DNA from: Streptomyces sp. ML-6
Lineage (GTDB): Bacteria > Actinomycetota > Actinomycetes > Streptomycetales > Streptomycetaceae
Length of the DNA: 64,000 nt
Reading direction: 5' to 3'
Assembly (NCBI RefSeq): GCF_030116705.1
Contig: NZ_JAOTIK010000002.1
Location: 744,001-808,000, forward strand
Below are positions 1 through 8,029 of the stretch, piece after piece. Both the position numbers and the translations under genes were made by a program. Within the stretch, counting starts at the first letter, position 1. Every line of letters begins with the position of its first letter. Under the pieces are notes generated by a model, which made no database searches, was not told the origin of the DNA, and saw only the letters and a program-made list of their open reading frames with translations.

Positions 1-420
1 GAGGCGCTCGCGATGTGGCAGGGAACGGCGCTCGTGGACGTACGGCTCGGCTCGATCCTGGAGATAGAGGTCCTGCGGCTGGAGGAGAGCCGGCTGGTGA
101 CCGTCGAACGACGCATCGACGCCGACCTCCGGCTCGGCCGGCACGGCGAACTCCTCGCGGAACTCACCGATCTGATCGCTCGTCACCCCCAGCACGAGGG
201 ACTGCACTCGCAGGCGATGGTGGCGCTGTACCGCTCCGGGCGCCAGGCCACCGCACTGGACGTCTACCGCAGGCTGCGGACCCGGCTCATCGAGGAGCTG
301 GGCGTGGAGCCCTCGCCGCAGCTCCAGCGGCTGCACCAGGCGATGCTCGCCGTCGACCCGGCCCTGGACGTCACCTGCGGACCGCGCCGCGGCTCCACCT
401 TCGATCTGTACGCGGCCTGA
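1..420 (+). CDS. SARP-family transcriptional activator, C-terminal part (cut by window edge)
   Basis: The reading frame is open from base 1 and ends with TGA at 418-420; the N-terminal DNA-binding part lies outside the window. The visible 139 residues match the bacterial transcriptional activation domain (BTAD) of Streptomyces antibiotic regulatory proteins. They include a tetratricopeptide-like helical segment, the YRSGRQATALDVYRRLR helix and the signature ELGVEPSPQLQRLHQ, which normally lies near the end of this domain. Family knowledge: SARPs bind direct heptamer repeats upstream of biosynthetic operons and recruit RNA polymerase. A candidate operator of this kind lies at 6211-6239. The protein ends soon after the BTAD, so it is probably a small SARP without an ATPase region. 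The gene reads into the type II PKS genes and is probably their pathway-specific activator. Confidence 0.9.
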   Translation, partial: EALAMWQGTALVDVRLGSILEIEVLRLEESRLVTVERRIDADLRLGRHGELLAELTDLIARHPQHEGLHSQAMVALYRSGRQATALDVYRRLRTRLIEELGVEPSPQLQRLHQAMLAVDPALDVTCGPRRGSTFDLYAA

Positions 421-449
421 CGAACCCGCCCACGAGGGAGGCACAGCGG

Positions 450-1205
450 ATGCCCGACGAACAGCCCGTACCGCTCCACTGCTTCGCCCACGCCGGAGCA
501 GGCGTCTCGTCCTTCTACGGCTGGCCCCGCGACCTGGGCCCCGGCGTCGAACCGGTGCCCAGGCTGCTGCCGGGGCGCGAGGCCAGGCGCCGCGAGCCCC
601 GGATCACGGGGCGCGAGGCACTCCTGGCCGATGTGATGGGCACCTTCGCCCCGGCACCGGACGTCCCGTACGTGCTGTACGGGCACAGCCTCGGCGCGAT
701 GATCGCCTACACCGTCACCCGGGCCCTGCACGAGGCCGGGCTGCCGGGCCCCGCCCTGCTCGCCCTCGGGGCCTGTCCGCCGCCCGACTCCGCGTCCGAA
801 CTCTCGGACTCCGTCGGGGAACCGGACGAGCACCTGCTGAAGCTGCTCGGCGAGGTCGGCGCCCTCCCCGAGGGGGCCGGACCCGGCGGGTTCTGGCACC
901 GGGCCGTGCTGCCGGTGCTGCGCGACGACCTGAAGCTCGCCGACGACCTGCGGGCCGGCGCCCGCGAACCGGTGGAGGGCACGCCGCTGTCCGTGCCGAT
1001 GCTGGTCGTCGCCGGCACGGACGACCCGCTGGCCCAGCCGGACGTGATGGCGGGCTGGCGGCGCTGGACCACCGGACGGGTGGTGGCCCGGACCGTGCCC
1101 GGCGACCACTTCTTCGTACGCGGCCGCGAGCTGCCGCGCCTGCTCGGGCGGGCCTGCCGGGTCGTACGACGCACCGCACCGGCCCCCGCCGCGGCCTGCG
1201 GCTGA
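450..1205 (+). CDS. Stand-alone (type II) thioesterase
   Basis: A 251-residue alpha/beta-hydrolase of the RifR/GrsT editing thioesterase family. The N-terminal [10 protein letters not shown] segment corresponds to the usual oxyanion-hole motif. The nucleophile elbow is GHSLG with Ser80, the acid lies in VVAGTDDP, and the catalytic His is in PGDHFF. The ATG at 450 was chosen because GAGGGAGG precedes it and the protein then starts just before the conserved core; the longer upstream frame overlaps the SARP gene. Family role: these enzymes clear stalled or mis-primed acyl groups from carrier proteins in the cytoplasm. Its place between the regulator and KS-alpha suggests it serves the type II ACP. 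It could also edit the type I PKS, or release an aromatic acyl group from the ACP. Confidence 0.88.
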   Translation: MPDEQPVPLHCFAHAGAGVSSFYGWPRDLGPGVEPVPRLLPGREARRREPRITGREALLADVMGTFAPAPDVPYVLYGHSLGAMIAYTVTRALHEAGLPGPALLALGACPPPDSASELSDSVGEPDEHLLKLLGEVGALPEGAGPGGFWHRAVLPVLRDDLKLADDLRAGAREPVEGTPLSVPMLVVAGTDDPLAQPDVMAGWRRWTTGRVVARTVPGDHFFVRGRELPRLLGRACRVVRRTAPAPAAACG

Positions 1206-1234
1206 CCGCCGCCCACCACAGGAGGACACACACC

Positions 1235-1252
1235 ATGAGGGACAGCCGATGA
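1235..1252 (+). other. Five-codon leader ORF coupled to KS-alpha
   Basis: An ATG at 1235 sits nine bases after a perfect AGGAGG (1220-1225). It encodes only MRDSR, and its stop TGA (1250-1252) overlaps the KS-alpha start in an ATGA arrangement. The KS-alpha ATG at 1249 has its own weaker GAGGGA at 1237-1242. The arrangement would allow translational coupling. It could equally be the decayed end of a longer gene, or chance. No peptide function is proposed. Confidence 0.35.
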
Positions 1253-2514
1253 GACGCGTCGTCATCACCGGGATAGGGGTGGTCGCACCCGGCGGGGTGG
1301 GCACCAGGGCGTTCTGGTCACTGCTGACGGAGGGCCGCACCGCGACCCGCCGCATCACTCTCTTCGACGCCTCCTCGTTCCGTTCGCAGATCGCCGCCGA
1401 GGTCGACTTCGACCCGGCCGAACACGGCTTCGGCCCGCGGGAGGCGCGCCGACTGGACCGCGCGGCCCAGTTCGCGCTGGTCGCCGCCCGCGAGGCGGTC
1501 GCCGACAGCGGCCTGACCCCGGCCGACGGCGCGGAGCGCACCGGGGTCACCCTGGGCAGCGCCGTCGGGTGCAGCACCGGGCTCGACGAGAGCTACGCCC
1601 ACGTCAGCGAGCGCGGCGGCCACTGGCTCCTGGACCACACCAGGGCCGAGGAACGGCTCGCCGACTACCTGGTGCCCAGCTCCCTCGCCGTCGAGGTGGC
1701 GCGCGACATCGGCGCGCAGGGGCCCGTCGCGGTCGTCTCCACCGGCTGCACCTCCGGCCTGGACTCGCTCGGCCACGCCGCCGAACTCATCCGCGAGGGC
1801 AGCGCCGACGTGATGGTGGCGGGCGCGTCGGAAGCACCGGTCACCCCGATCACCCTGGCGTCCTTCGACGCGATCCGCGCCACGTCCGCGCGCAACGACG
1901 AGCCGGAGACCGCCTCCCGCCCCTTCGACCGCACCCGCAACGGCTTCGTGCTCGGCGAGGGCAGCGCGGTGCTCGTCCTGGAGGAGCACGGGCACGCGCT
2001 GCGGCGCGGCGCCCATGTGTACGCGGAGATCGCGGGCTTCGCGAGCCGCTCCAACGCATACCACATGACGGGGCTGCGCCCGGACGGCGGCGAGATGGCC
2101 GAGGCGATCAGGGTCGCCCTGGACGAGGCGCGCCTGGACGCCACGGCCGTCGACTACGTCAACGCCCACGGATCGGGCACCAAGCAGAACGACAAGCACG
2201 AGACCGCGGCGTTCAAGCGCAGCCTGGGCGAACACGCCCACCGGGTGCCGGTCAGCTCCATCAAGTCGATGATCGGCCACTCGCTGGGCGCGATCGGCTC
2301 CCTGGAGATCGCCGCCAGCGCCCTGGCCATCGAGCACGACACCGTGCCGCCGACGGCCAACCTGCACGACCAGGACCCGGCCTGCGACCTCGACTACACC
2401 CCGCTCGTCGCCCGCCGGCAGCGCACCGACACGGTGCTCAGCGTCGGCAGCGGTTTCGGCGGCTTCCAGAGCGCGATGGTGCTGACCAACCGGCACACGG
2501 GGGTGGCCGCATGA
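1249..2514 (+). CDS. Type II PKS ketosynthase alpha (KS-alpha)
   Basis: A 421-residue beta-ketoacyl synthase of the aromatic minimal PKS, which elongates malonyl units on the ACP as a heterodimer with KS-beta. The active-site cysteine is Cys167 in [11 protein letters not shown]. The two catalytic histidines are in [11 protein letters not shown] and SMIGHSLGA. The end [13 protein letters not shown] is typical of ActI-ORF1-type subunits. The length is normal. The start at 1249 overlaps the small leader ORF, and the stop overlaps the KS-beta start (ATGA at 2511-2514), so the two subunits are translationally coupled for equal amounts. Chain length cannot be read reliably by eye; the set of partner enzymes (ActIII-, ActVII- and ActIV-like) is that of a reduced octaketide or decaketide pathway. 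Confidence 0.96.
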   Translation: MRRVVITGIGVVAPGGVGTRAFWSLLTEGRTATRRITLFDASSFRSQIAAEVDFDPAEHGFGPREARRLDRAAQFALVAAREAVADSGLTPADGAERTGVTLGSAVGCSTGLDESYAHVSERGGHWLLDHTRAEERLADYLVPSSLAVEVARDIGAQGPVAVVSTGCTSGLDSLGHAAELIREGSADVMVAGASEAPVTPITLASFDAIRATSARNDEPETASRPFDRTRNGFVLGEGSAVLVLEEHGHALRRGAHVYAEIAGFASRSNAYHMTGLRPDGGEMAEAIRVALDEARLDATAVDYVNAHGSGTKQNDKHETAAFKRSLGEHAHRVPVSSIKSMIGHSLGAIGSLEIAASALAIEHDTVPPTANLHDQDPACDLDYTPLVARRQRTDTVLSVGSGFGGFQSAMVLTNRHTGVAA

Positions 2515-3767
2515 CCGCCGTGGCCGCCGAGGAGGCGGGACTGATCGGCGTCCGCGGAGTGGAGGCGGCCGTCACCGGCATCGGTGTCGTGGCGCCCGGC
2601 GGCGTCGGCACCGAGCAGTGGTGGGCGGCCGTGCTGCGGGGCGAGAACGCCATCGGGCCCGTCACCCGTTTCGACGCCTCCGGCTACCCCGCCCGGCTCG
2701 CCGGGGAGGTCACCGGGTTCGTCGACGAGGACCACGTGACGAGCCGGCTGCTCCCGCAGACCGACCGGGTGACCCGGTTCTCGCTCGCCGCCGCCGCGCA
2801 GGCGCTGGAGGACGCGGACCTCGACCCGGAACGGCTGCCCGACTACGCGGTCGGCGTCGTCACCGCCAACGCCACCGGCGGCTTCGAGTTCGGGCAGCAC
2901 GAGCTCCAGGCGCTGTGGAGCAAGGGCAGCCGGCACGTCGGCGCCTACCAGTCCTTCGCCTGGTTCTACGCCGCGAACTCCGGCCAGATCTCCATCCGGC
3001 ACAAGCTGCGCGGCCCCAGCGGGGTCGTCGTCTCCGAGCAGGCGGGCGGCCTCGACGCCGTCGCCCAGGCCCGCCGCCAACTGCGCAGGGGCGTCCGGGC
3101 CGTGGTCACCGGCGGCGTCGACTCGGCGCTGTGCCCCTGGGGCTGGACGGCGTACCTGGCCGGCGGCGGACTGAGCACGGGCGACGACCCGGACCGGGCC
3201 TACCTGCCGTTCGACGCCGCCGCGTCGGGCCATGTCGTCGGCGAGGGCGGTGCGCTGTTCGTCCTGGAGGACGGGGACGCCGCCCGGAGCCGCGGCGCCA
3301 CGGTCCACGGCACGGTCGCGGGCTGCGCCGCCACGTTCGACCCGGCGCCCGGCACCGGGGAGCCCCGGCTGCGGGCCGCCGCCGAACTGGCCCTGGCGGA
3401 CGCCGGGGCCACCCCCGGCGAGATCGACGTGGTGTTCGCCGACGCGGCCGGCGAACGGGACGCCGACCGGGCCGAGGCCTGGGCGCTGGCCGAGCTGTTC
3501 GGCCCGTACGGGGTGCCGGTCACCGCGCCCAAGTCGATGGCCGGCCGGCTCTCGGCGGGCGGTTCCGCCCTCGATCTGGCGGCCGCCCTGCTCGCCCTGC
3601 GCGACCAGGTGATCCCGCCGACGACCGGCACCGCGCGCGCCGCCGAGGACTGCCCCGTCGACCTGGTGGTCGGCGCGCCGCGCCGGGCCGGACTGCGGAC
3701 CGCACTGGTACTGGCCCGCGGTCGCGGCGGGTTCAACGCCGCCACCGTGGTGCGCGCCGCGCGCTGA
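2511..3767 (+). CDS. Type II PKS ketosynthase beta / chain-length factor
   Basis: A 418-residue partner of KS-alpha. The active-site cysteine is replaced by Gln177 in [11 protein letters not shown], which is the hallmark of chain-length factors; the Gln helps decarboxylate malonyl-ACP for priming. The N-terminal [13 protein letters not shown] matches the ActI-ORF2 family. The C-terminal half is more divergent than in KS-alpha, as usual for this subunit. Its start is inside the KS-alpha stop. A GC-rich 98-bp gap with no clear hairpin separates it from the ACP gene. Confidence 0.96.
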   Translation: MTAVAAEEAGLIGVRGVEAAVTGIGVVAPGGVGTEQWWAAVLRGENAIGPVTRFDASGYPARLAGEVTGFVDEDHVTSRLLPQTDRVTRFSLAAAAQALEDADLDPERLPDYAVGVVTANATGGFEFGQHELQALWSKGSRHVGAYQSFAWFYAANSGQISIRHKLRGPSGVVVSEQAGGLDAVAQARRQLRRGVRAVVTGGVDSALCPWGWTAYLAGGGLSTGDDPDRAYLPFDAAASGHVVGEGGALFVLEDGDAARSRGATVHGTVAGCAATFDPAPGTGEPRLRAAAELALADAGATPGEIDVVFADAAGERDADRAEAWALAELFGPYGVPVTAPKSMAGRLSAGGSALDLAAALLALRDQVIPPTTGTARAAEDCPVDLVVGAPRRAGLRTALVLARGRGGFNAATVVRAAR

Positions 3768-3865
3768 CCCGGGAACGGGGCGCGCCCGCGCCAACCCCGA
3801 CCGGGTCGCGCACCGCCCCCGCCCGCCCCGCACACCGACCCCCGACCGACGAGAAAGGCACTTCT

Positions 3866-4129
3866 GTGGACCGGCTGGAGCTCACCGAACTGACCGCCCT
3901 GCTGCGCAGCTGCGCGGGCGAGGGCGAGGGCGTCGACCTGGACGGCGACGTCCTCGACACCCTCTTCCTCGACCTGGGCTACGACTCGCTCGCCCTGTTG
4001 CAGGTCACCGGCATCATCGAACGCGACTACGAGGTGATGCTGGACGAGGAGGTGCTGGAGGACGCGGAGACCCCGCGCCAGTACCTCGACCTGGTCAACC
4101 GCGCCCTGTCCGCACGGGCCGCCGCCTGA
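3866..4129 (+). CDS. Type II PKS acyl carrier protein
   Basis: An 87-residue ACP that carries the growing poly-beta-ketone on a phosphopantetheine arm. The attachment serine is in DLGYDSLALLQ, the usual signature of aromatic-PKS ACPs (ActI-ORF3 type). The GTG start at 3866 follows GAGAAAGG with good spacing; the longer frame upstream overlaps KS-beta and was rejected. It completes the KS-alpha/KS-beta/ACP minimal PKS. The free ACP at 15207 is of another type and belongs to the methoxymalonyl pathway. Confidence 0.95.
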   Translation: MDRLELTELTALLRSCAGEGEGVDLDGDVLDTLFLDLGYDSLALLQVTGIIERDYEVMLDEEVLEDAETPRQYLDLVNRALSARAAA

Positions 4130-4161
4130 CGTACCGTCACAGACCCGTCGAGGAGCCGACC

Positions 4162-5070
4162 GTGTCATCGACCCCCGGACTCACCGAGATCGCCGACGGC
4201 GTCCTCGGCTACGTCCAGCCCGACGGCGGCTGGTGCCTGAACAACGCCGGACTGCTCGTCGGCGACGGCACCGGGGGCCCGCTCCTCGTCGACACCGTCG
4301 CCACCGAGGCACGGGCCCGGCACCTGCGCGCACAGGTGCTGCGGGCGGCGGGCGCCCCGCCGCGCCTGCTGGTCAACACCCACTTCCACGGCGACCACAC
4401 CTTCGGCAACTTCGTCTTCCCCGAGGCCGTCGTCATCGGCCACGAGCGGGCGCGCGCCGACATCGAGGCGGCCGGGCTGCACATGGCCGGACTCTGGCCC
4501 GAGGTGTGCTGGGGCGACCTGGAGGTCGTGCCCCCGCAGGTCACGTACCGCGACCGGATGGCGGTGCACGTCGGCCCGCTGCGGGCCGAACTGATCCACC
4601 CGGGGACCGCGCACACCACCGGCGACACCGTCGTGTGGCTGCCGGAACAGCGGGTGGTGTTCACCGGCGACCTGGTCATGTCGGGCGCCACCCCGTTCTG
4701 CCCGATGGGCTCGGTCGCCGGCTCCCTGGAGGCGCTGCGGACCCTGCGCGCCCTCGGTGCCCGCACCGTCGTGCCGGGCCACGGACCGGTGGGCGGACCC
4801 GAGCTGTTCGACGACAACGAGGGATACCTGCTGCGCCTCCAGCGGCTCGCCCGGGAGGGGCTGGCCGCCGGACTCACCCCGCTCCAGGTCGCCCGCGAGG
4901 CGGGCCCCGGACCGTACGCCGGTCTGCTGGACGCCGAGCGGCTGGTGCCCAACCTGCACCGCGCCTACGCGGAGGAGCGCGGCGCGGCGCCCGGCGATCC
5001 GCTGGACATCCCCGCACTGTTCCGCGAGATGTCCGAGCACCACGGCGGGACACCGGCCTGCCACGCCTGA
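4162..5070 (+). CDS. Metallo-beta-lactamase-fold polyketide cyclase (ActIV-like)
   Basis: A 302-residue protein with the metal-binding motif NTHFHGDHTFGN (His74, His76, Asp78, His79), further ligands in PGTAHTTGD and VFTGDLV, and a late PGHGPVG histidine. Family knowledge: ActIV-type metallo-beta-lactamase-fold enzymes catalyse second-ring aldol cyclisation, sometimes with thioester hydrolysis, in aromatic polyketide pathways. The GTG start at 4162 follows GAGGAG. It lies 32 bp after the ACP gene in the same direction. The ActIV-type role is inferred from the neighbouring minimal PKS, ActIII-like and ActVII-like genes; an unrelated hydrolase role is less likely. Confidence 0.82.
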   Translation: MSSTPGLTEIADGVLGYVQPDGGWCLNNAGLLVGDGTGGPLLVDTVATEARARHLRAQVLRAAGAPPRLLVNTHFHGDHTFGNFVFPEAVVIGHERARADIEAAGLHMAGLWPEVCWGDLEVVPPQVTYRDRMAVHVGPLRAELIHPGTAHTTGDTVVWLPEQRVVFTGDLVMSGATPFCPMGSVAGSLEALRTLRALGARTVVPGHGPVGGPELFDDNEGYLLRLQRLAREGLAAGLTPLQVAREAGPGPYAGLLDAERLVPNLHRAYAEERGAAPGDPLDIPALFREMSEHHGGTPACHA

Positions 5071-5100
5071 CGGACGGCCGCGACGAACCGGCCCCGCCCC

Positions 5101-5559
5101 TCAGAAGGACTGGTGGTCGGGGGTGACACGGCGCTCGCGCGTGCGCAGCTCCCCGTCCTCGTGCACCAGCACGTCCTCCACCACACCGCTCGGCCCGATG
5201 GCCGGCGCCGGGTCCCAGGGGCGGCTGACCATCACCAGCGTGTAGTAGTGCGTGACCAGGCTGCCGTCCGGCCCCGGGTCCACGCTCAGCATGTTGTACC
5301 AGTGCCGGCGCCGCACCGGCTCGGTGCCGAACCGGCGTACGTGCGCGGCGCGCAGCTCCGCCGCGATGGCCTCGCGGCCCCGCGCCGGCGGGAGGCCGGG
5401 CGACGGCGCGAACACCCCGTCGGCGGTGAACGTCGCGGCGAACTCCTCCGCCCGCAGGTCGTCGAGCAGCCGGACCTGCCGGGCGTAGAACTGCTGCACC
5501 TCCACGTAGAGCGCGGTCCGGTCGGTGCCGAGCCGCGGCTCGGTCGCATACGTCGTCAT
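5101..5559 (-). CDS. SnoaL-like (NTF2-fold) polyketide tailoring protein 1
   Basis: A 152-residue protein read on the minus strand, starting at 5559 behind AGGAGACACAGG. It has the small alpha+beta barrel pattern of the SnoaL / ring-hydroxylating-dioxygenase beta-subunit-like family: an N-terminal helix with VQQFYARQVRLLDD, an FTADGVF strand, and a RHWYNMLSVDP segment followed by C-terminal strands. Members close rings, hydroxylate, isomerise or dehydrate aromatic polyketides. It resembles the gene at 5677-6162 (shared VQQFYA, F-T-D-VF and RHW segments), so the pair is probably a duplication or an alpha/alpha' heteromer. The exact reaction is not visible. It converges with the cyclase gene across only 30 bp. 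Confidence 0.75.
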   Translation of the reverse strand: MTTYATEPRLGTDRTALYVEVQQFYARQVRLLDDLRAEEFAATFTADGVFAPSPGLPPARGREAIAAELRAAHVRRFGTEPVRRRHWYNMLSVDPGPDGSLVTHYYTLVMVSRPWDPAPAIGPSGVVEDVLVHEDGELRTRERRVTPDHQSF

Positions 5560-5634
5560 CCTGTGTCTCCTGGTTCTCCGGTCGCCCGGCCGATGTGCGC
5601 GTTCTTCTGCGGGGAGCCCGCCGGGCGGCGGGCG

Positions 5635-5656
5635 GGCCGGGCGTGAGCGCCCGGCC
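5635..5656. terminator. Hairpin between the two SnoaL-like genes
   Basis: A 9-bp perfect stem built on CCGGGCG and CGCCCGG closes a TGAG tetraloop. It lies between two minus-strand genes and has no T tract on either side. It may protect or attenuate the two-gene transcript; a role as a full terminator is doubtful. Confidence 0.35.
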
Positions 5657-5676
5657 GGAAACCACCCGGCAGGCCC

Positions 5677-6162
5677 TCAGCCGAGGTCGTCACGGGTCAC
5701 GACGCGGTGGCGGGTGCGCCACTTGCCGCGCGAGCGGACGAGCACGTCCTCCATGACGCACACCCGGTGCACCGCCGACGCGCCCCGGGCGGGCGTCACG
5801 TACACCAGCGCGTAGCAGCGGGTGCGCAGCGTCCCGTCCGGCTGCGGACTCAGGTCGAGCATCCCGATCCAGTGCCGGAACCGCTCCCCGCTGCGCGCCT
5901 GCTGCACCTCGTTGCGCCGCACGTTCGCCGCCAGGGCGGCCCGCCCGCGCACCGGCTCGTCCAGGGTCGGCACGTCGAAGACGGCGTCCTCCGTGAAGGT
6001 TCCCGCCCAGCGCTCGGCCTCGTGCGCGTCGAAGAGCTGCATCTGGTGCGCGTAGAACTGCTGGACCCGCGCGTACAGGACGCCGAAGTCCTCCTCGGGG
6101 GCACGCACCCCGTCGGGCACCGCGAAGGCGGTGCCGGTGCGGTTGAGCATCTCGGTGGTCAT
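5677..6162 (-). CDS. SnoaL-like (NTF2-fold) polyketide tailoring protein 2
   Basis: A 161-residue minus-strand protein. The ATG at 6162 (MTTEMLNRTG) was preferred to the 11-codon-longer frame at 6195 because GGAGG lies just upstream of it. It has the same fold pattern as its neighbour at 5101-5559: YARVQQFYAHQMQLFD helix, FTEDAVFDVP strand and RHWIGMLDLSP. Aromatic polyketide clusters often carry such proteins as cyclases, hydroxylase partners or isomerases. It is transcribed away from the acyl-CoA ligase gene, and the shared gap holds the candidate SARP operator, so both directions may be activated together. Substrate and reaction are unknown. Confidence 0.75.
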   Translation of the reverse strand: MTTEMLNRTGTAFAVPDGVRAPEEDFGVLYARVQQFYAHQMQLFDAHEAERWAGTFTEDAVFDVPTLDEPVRGRAALAANVRRNEVQQARSGERFRHWIGMLDLSPQPDGTLRTRCYALVYVTPARGASAVHRVCVMEDVLVRSRGKWRTRHRVVTRDDLG

Positions 6163-6210
6163 GTGACCGTCCTCCGTTCCGTCGGATGCGGACACTCTCT
6201 GCGGTGCGGA

Positions 6211-6252
6211 TCGAGCGCTCTTCGAAGATTCCTCAAGCGTTCCGGTCGAACG
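6211..6252. promoter_or_regulatory. Candidate SARP operator in a divergent promoter region
   Basis: Three heptamers, TCGAGCG (6211-6217), TCGAAGA (6222-6228) and TCAAGCG (6233-6239), recur at exactly 11 bp. A fourth similar word, TCGAACG, sits off phase at 6246-6252. Direct TCGA-type heptamers at one helical turn are the known binding pattern of SARP activators such as ActII-ORF4 and DnrI. The site is in the 152-bp gap between a minus-strand and a plus-strand biosynthetic gene, and a SARP gene enters the window at base 1. No clear -10 box could be assigned. Confidence 0.7.
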
Positions 6253-6314
6253 TGTACACGCCTGCCGGATGCCGAACGGCAGCCGCGTACCGACCAGCCG
6301 GAGGAGAACGAGCC

Positions 6315-7949
6315 ATGCCGAACCTCGCCTTTCCGGACCTTCCGCTGGACGCCCTGCTGCGCCGGGCGGCCGTGCGCGACCCCGACGGCATCGCCGTACG
6401 GACCGCGGACACGGACCTCGGGTTCGGCGAGCTGGACGCGCTGACCGACCGCGTCGCCGCCTGGCTGCGGCGGGAGAACGGGAACCGGCGCGGGGTGCGC
6501 ACCGGCGTCGCCAACGTCCTCGACCCGGTCTTCGCCGCCACCTACTACGGCACGATCCGCAGCGGCGCCACCGCCGTCCTGGTCAACCCGCTGGTCGGGG
6601 CGGAGGGGCTGCGGCACGTCCTGGCCACCGCCGGGGTGGAAGTGGTGTTCGTCCCCGCGGCCACGGCCGAACTGCTCACCAAGCTGCGCGGCGCCCTGCC
6701 CCGGCTCCGCACGATCGTGGTGACCGACGCCCCGGACGGGGTGACCCCCGGCGACGCGGTACCGCTGCACCCGGCCCTGGAGACGGCCCCGGAAACCCCC
6801 GGCGGGGGCCCGTCCGACCCGGCGTCGATCGCCTGCGTCCAGTTCACCACCGGCACCACCGGCCGCCCCAAGGGCGTCCTGCTCACCCACCGCAACCTGG
6901 TCGCCAACGCGAAGCAGACCGCCCTGGCACACCGCCTGGACTGTGCCTCGGTCACCCTCAACCACCTGCCGCTGTACCACGTCATGCACCTCAACTCGGC
7001 GGTGCACGCGGGGGCCTGCCAGGTTCTGTGCCAGGACCCGGACCCGTTCGCCTCGCTCGCCGCGGCCGCCGCGGCCGGCGCCACCCACTACTACGGACTG
7101 CCCGCCCGGCTGCACCGCCTCGCCGCCGACGAACGCCTCGCCGACGCCCGGCCCGCCCCCGCAGGCAGCCGGCTCACGGCCGTGCTCTCCGGCGGCTCCG
7201 GACTGCGGCCCGGGGCGGCGCGCACCCTGCGCGACCGGCTCGGCGTCCCCGTCATCCAGGGCTACGGCATGGCCGAACTCTCCCCGCTCACCCACTGCCA
7301 GCGCCCCGACCGCTACCGGCCGGGCGAGGTCGGCGAACCCGTCCCCGGCACCGAGTGCCGCCTCGTCGACGTGGACTCCCGCACCCCGGTCGAGATCTGG
7401 TCCACCGGAGAAGTCCAGGTCAGGGGGCCGCAGTTGATGGCCGGCTACCTCGACGACAGCCACCCGTCCCGGATCGACGAGGACGGCTGGTTCTCCACCG
7501 GGGACGTCGGCTACCTCGACGACCACGGCTCGCTGCGCCTGGTCGACCGGCTCTCCGACATCTTCAAGCACGACAACGAGATCGTCTCGCCGAGCCGCGT
7601 CGAGCAGGTCATCGGCGAGGACCCGAGGGTCGCCGACTGCATCGTCGCCGACTGGCCCGACGACGTGCACGGCGGCCTGGTCTGGGCCGGCGTCGTGCTG
7701 CGCGACGCCCCGGCACCCGTACCGCACACCGGAACCGGGCCGGACGGGGAACACCCCGCGACCCCCGCCGACCTCCTCGACGCGATCACCGCACGAGCCA
7801 ACGAACGGCTCGCGGACTTCGAACGCATCCGCTTGGCGGAGGTACTGGAAGCGGTGCCCCGCACCCCCACCGGAAAGCCCGAACGACGCGCCCTGCGACA
7901 GCGGTTGAAGACCAGGGCAGCCACCCGGACGACTGCGTCGGCCGCCTGA
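6315..7949 (+). CDS. Acyl-CoA / acyl-ACP ligase (AMP-forming)
   Basis: A 544-residue ANL-superfamily enzyme that adenylates a carboxylic acid and transfers it to CoA or a carrier protein. Visible motifs are the P-loop FTTGTTGRPKGV, the GYGMAELSPL motif, GWFSTGDVGYLDD, and the C-terminal lysine in PRTPTGKPERRAL. The hinge region reads DRLSDIFKHDNEIVSP, slightly unlike the usual G-x-x-I-x-P version. The ATG at 6315 follows GAGGAG at seven bases; the frame open further upstream overlaps the operator. It begins a forward run of tailoring genes. It could activate an aromatic or fatty acid, and is the best candidate in the window to feed the starter AT or the N-terminal ACP of the PKS at 34490. Confidence 0.87.
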   Translation: MPNLAFPDLPLDALLRRAAVRDPDGIAVRTADTDLGFGELDALTDRVAAWLRRENGNRRGVRTGVANVLDPVFAATYYGTIRSGATAVLVNPLVGAEGLRHVLATAGVEVVFVPAATAELLTKLRGALPRLRTIVVTDAPDGVTPGDAVPLHPALETAPETPGGGPSDPASIACVQFTTGTTGRPKGVLLTHRNLVANAKQTALAHRLDCASVTLNHLPLYHVMHLNSAVHAGACQVLCQDPDPFASLAAAAAAGATHYYGLPARLHRLAADERLADARPAPAGSRLTAVLSGGSGLRPGAARTLRDRLGVPVIQGYGMAELSPLTHCQRPDRYRPGEVGEPVPGTECRLVDVDSRTPVEIWSTGEVQVRGPQLMAGYLDDSHPSRIDEDGWFSTGDVGYLDDHGSLRLVDRLSDIFKHDNEIVSPSRVEQVIGEDPRVADCIVADWPDDVHGGLVWAGVVLRDAPAPVPHTGTGPDGEHPATPADLLDAITARANERLADFERIRLAEVLEAVPRTPTGKPERRALRQRLKTRAATRTTASAA

Positions 7950-8029
7950 ACGACCACCCCCGGCCCCCGCCGCCCGGACGACCCCACTCCGCCCTTCCGG
8001 GCCGCCTGACCACTCACGGAGGACTGCCC

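Noticed and set aside
3768..3865. Promoter or terminator between KS-beta and the ACP.
   Set aside because: The 98 bases are C-rich, with no convincing inverted repeat or promoter boxes.
6163..6195. GTG-type start at 6195 for the second SnoaL-like gene.
   Set aside because: It would lack a good ribosome site; GGAGG sits correctly for ATG 6162, and the shorter form leaves the operator region free.
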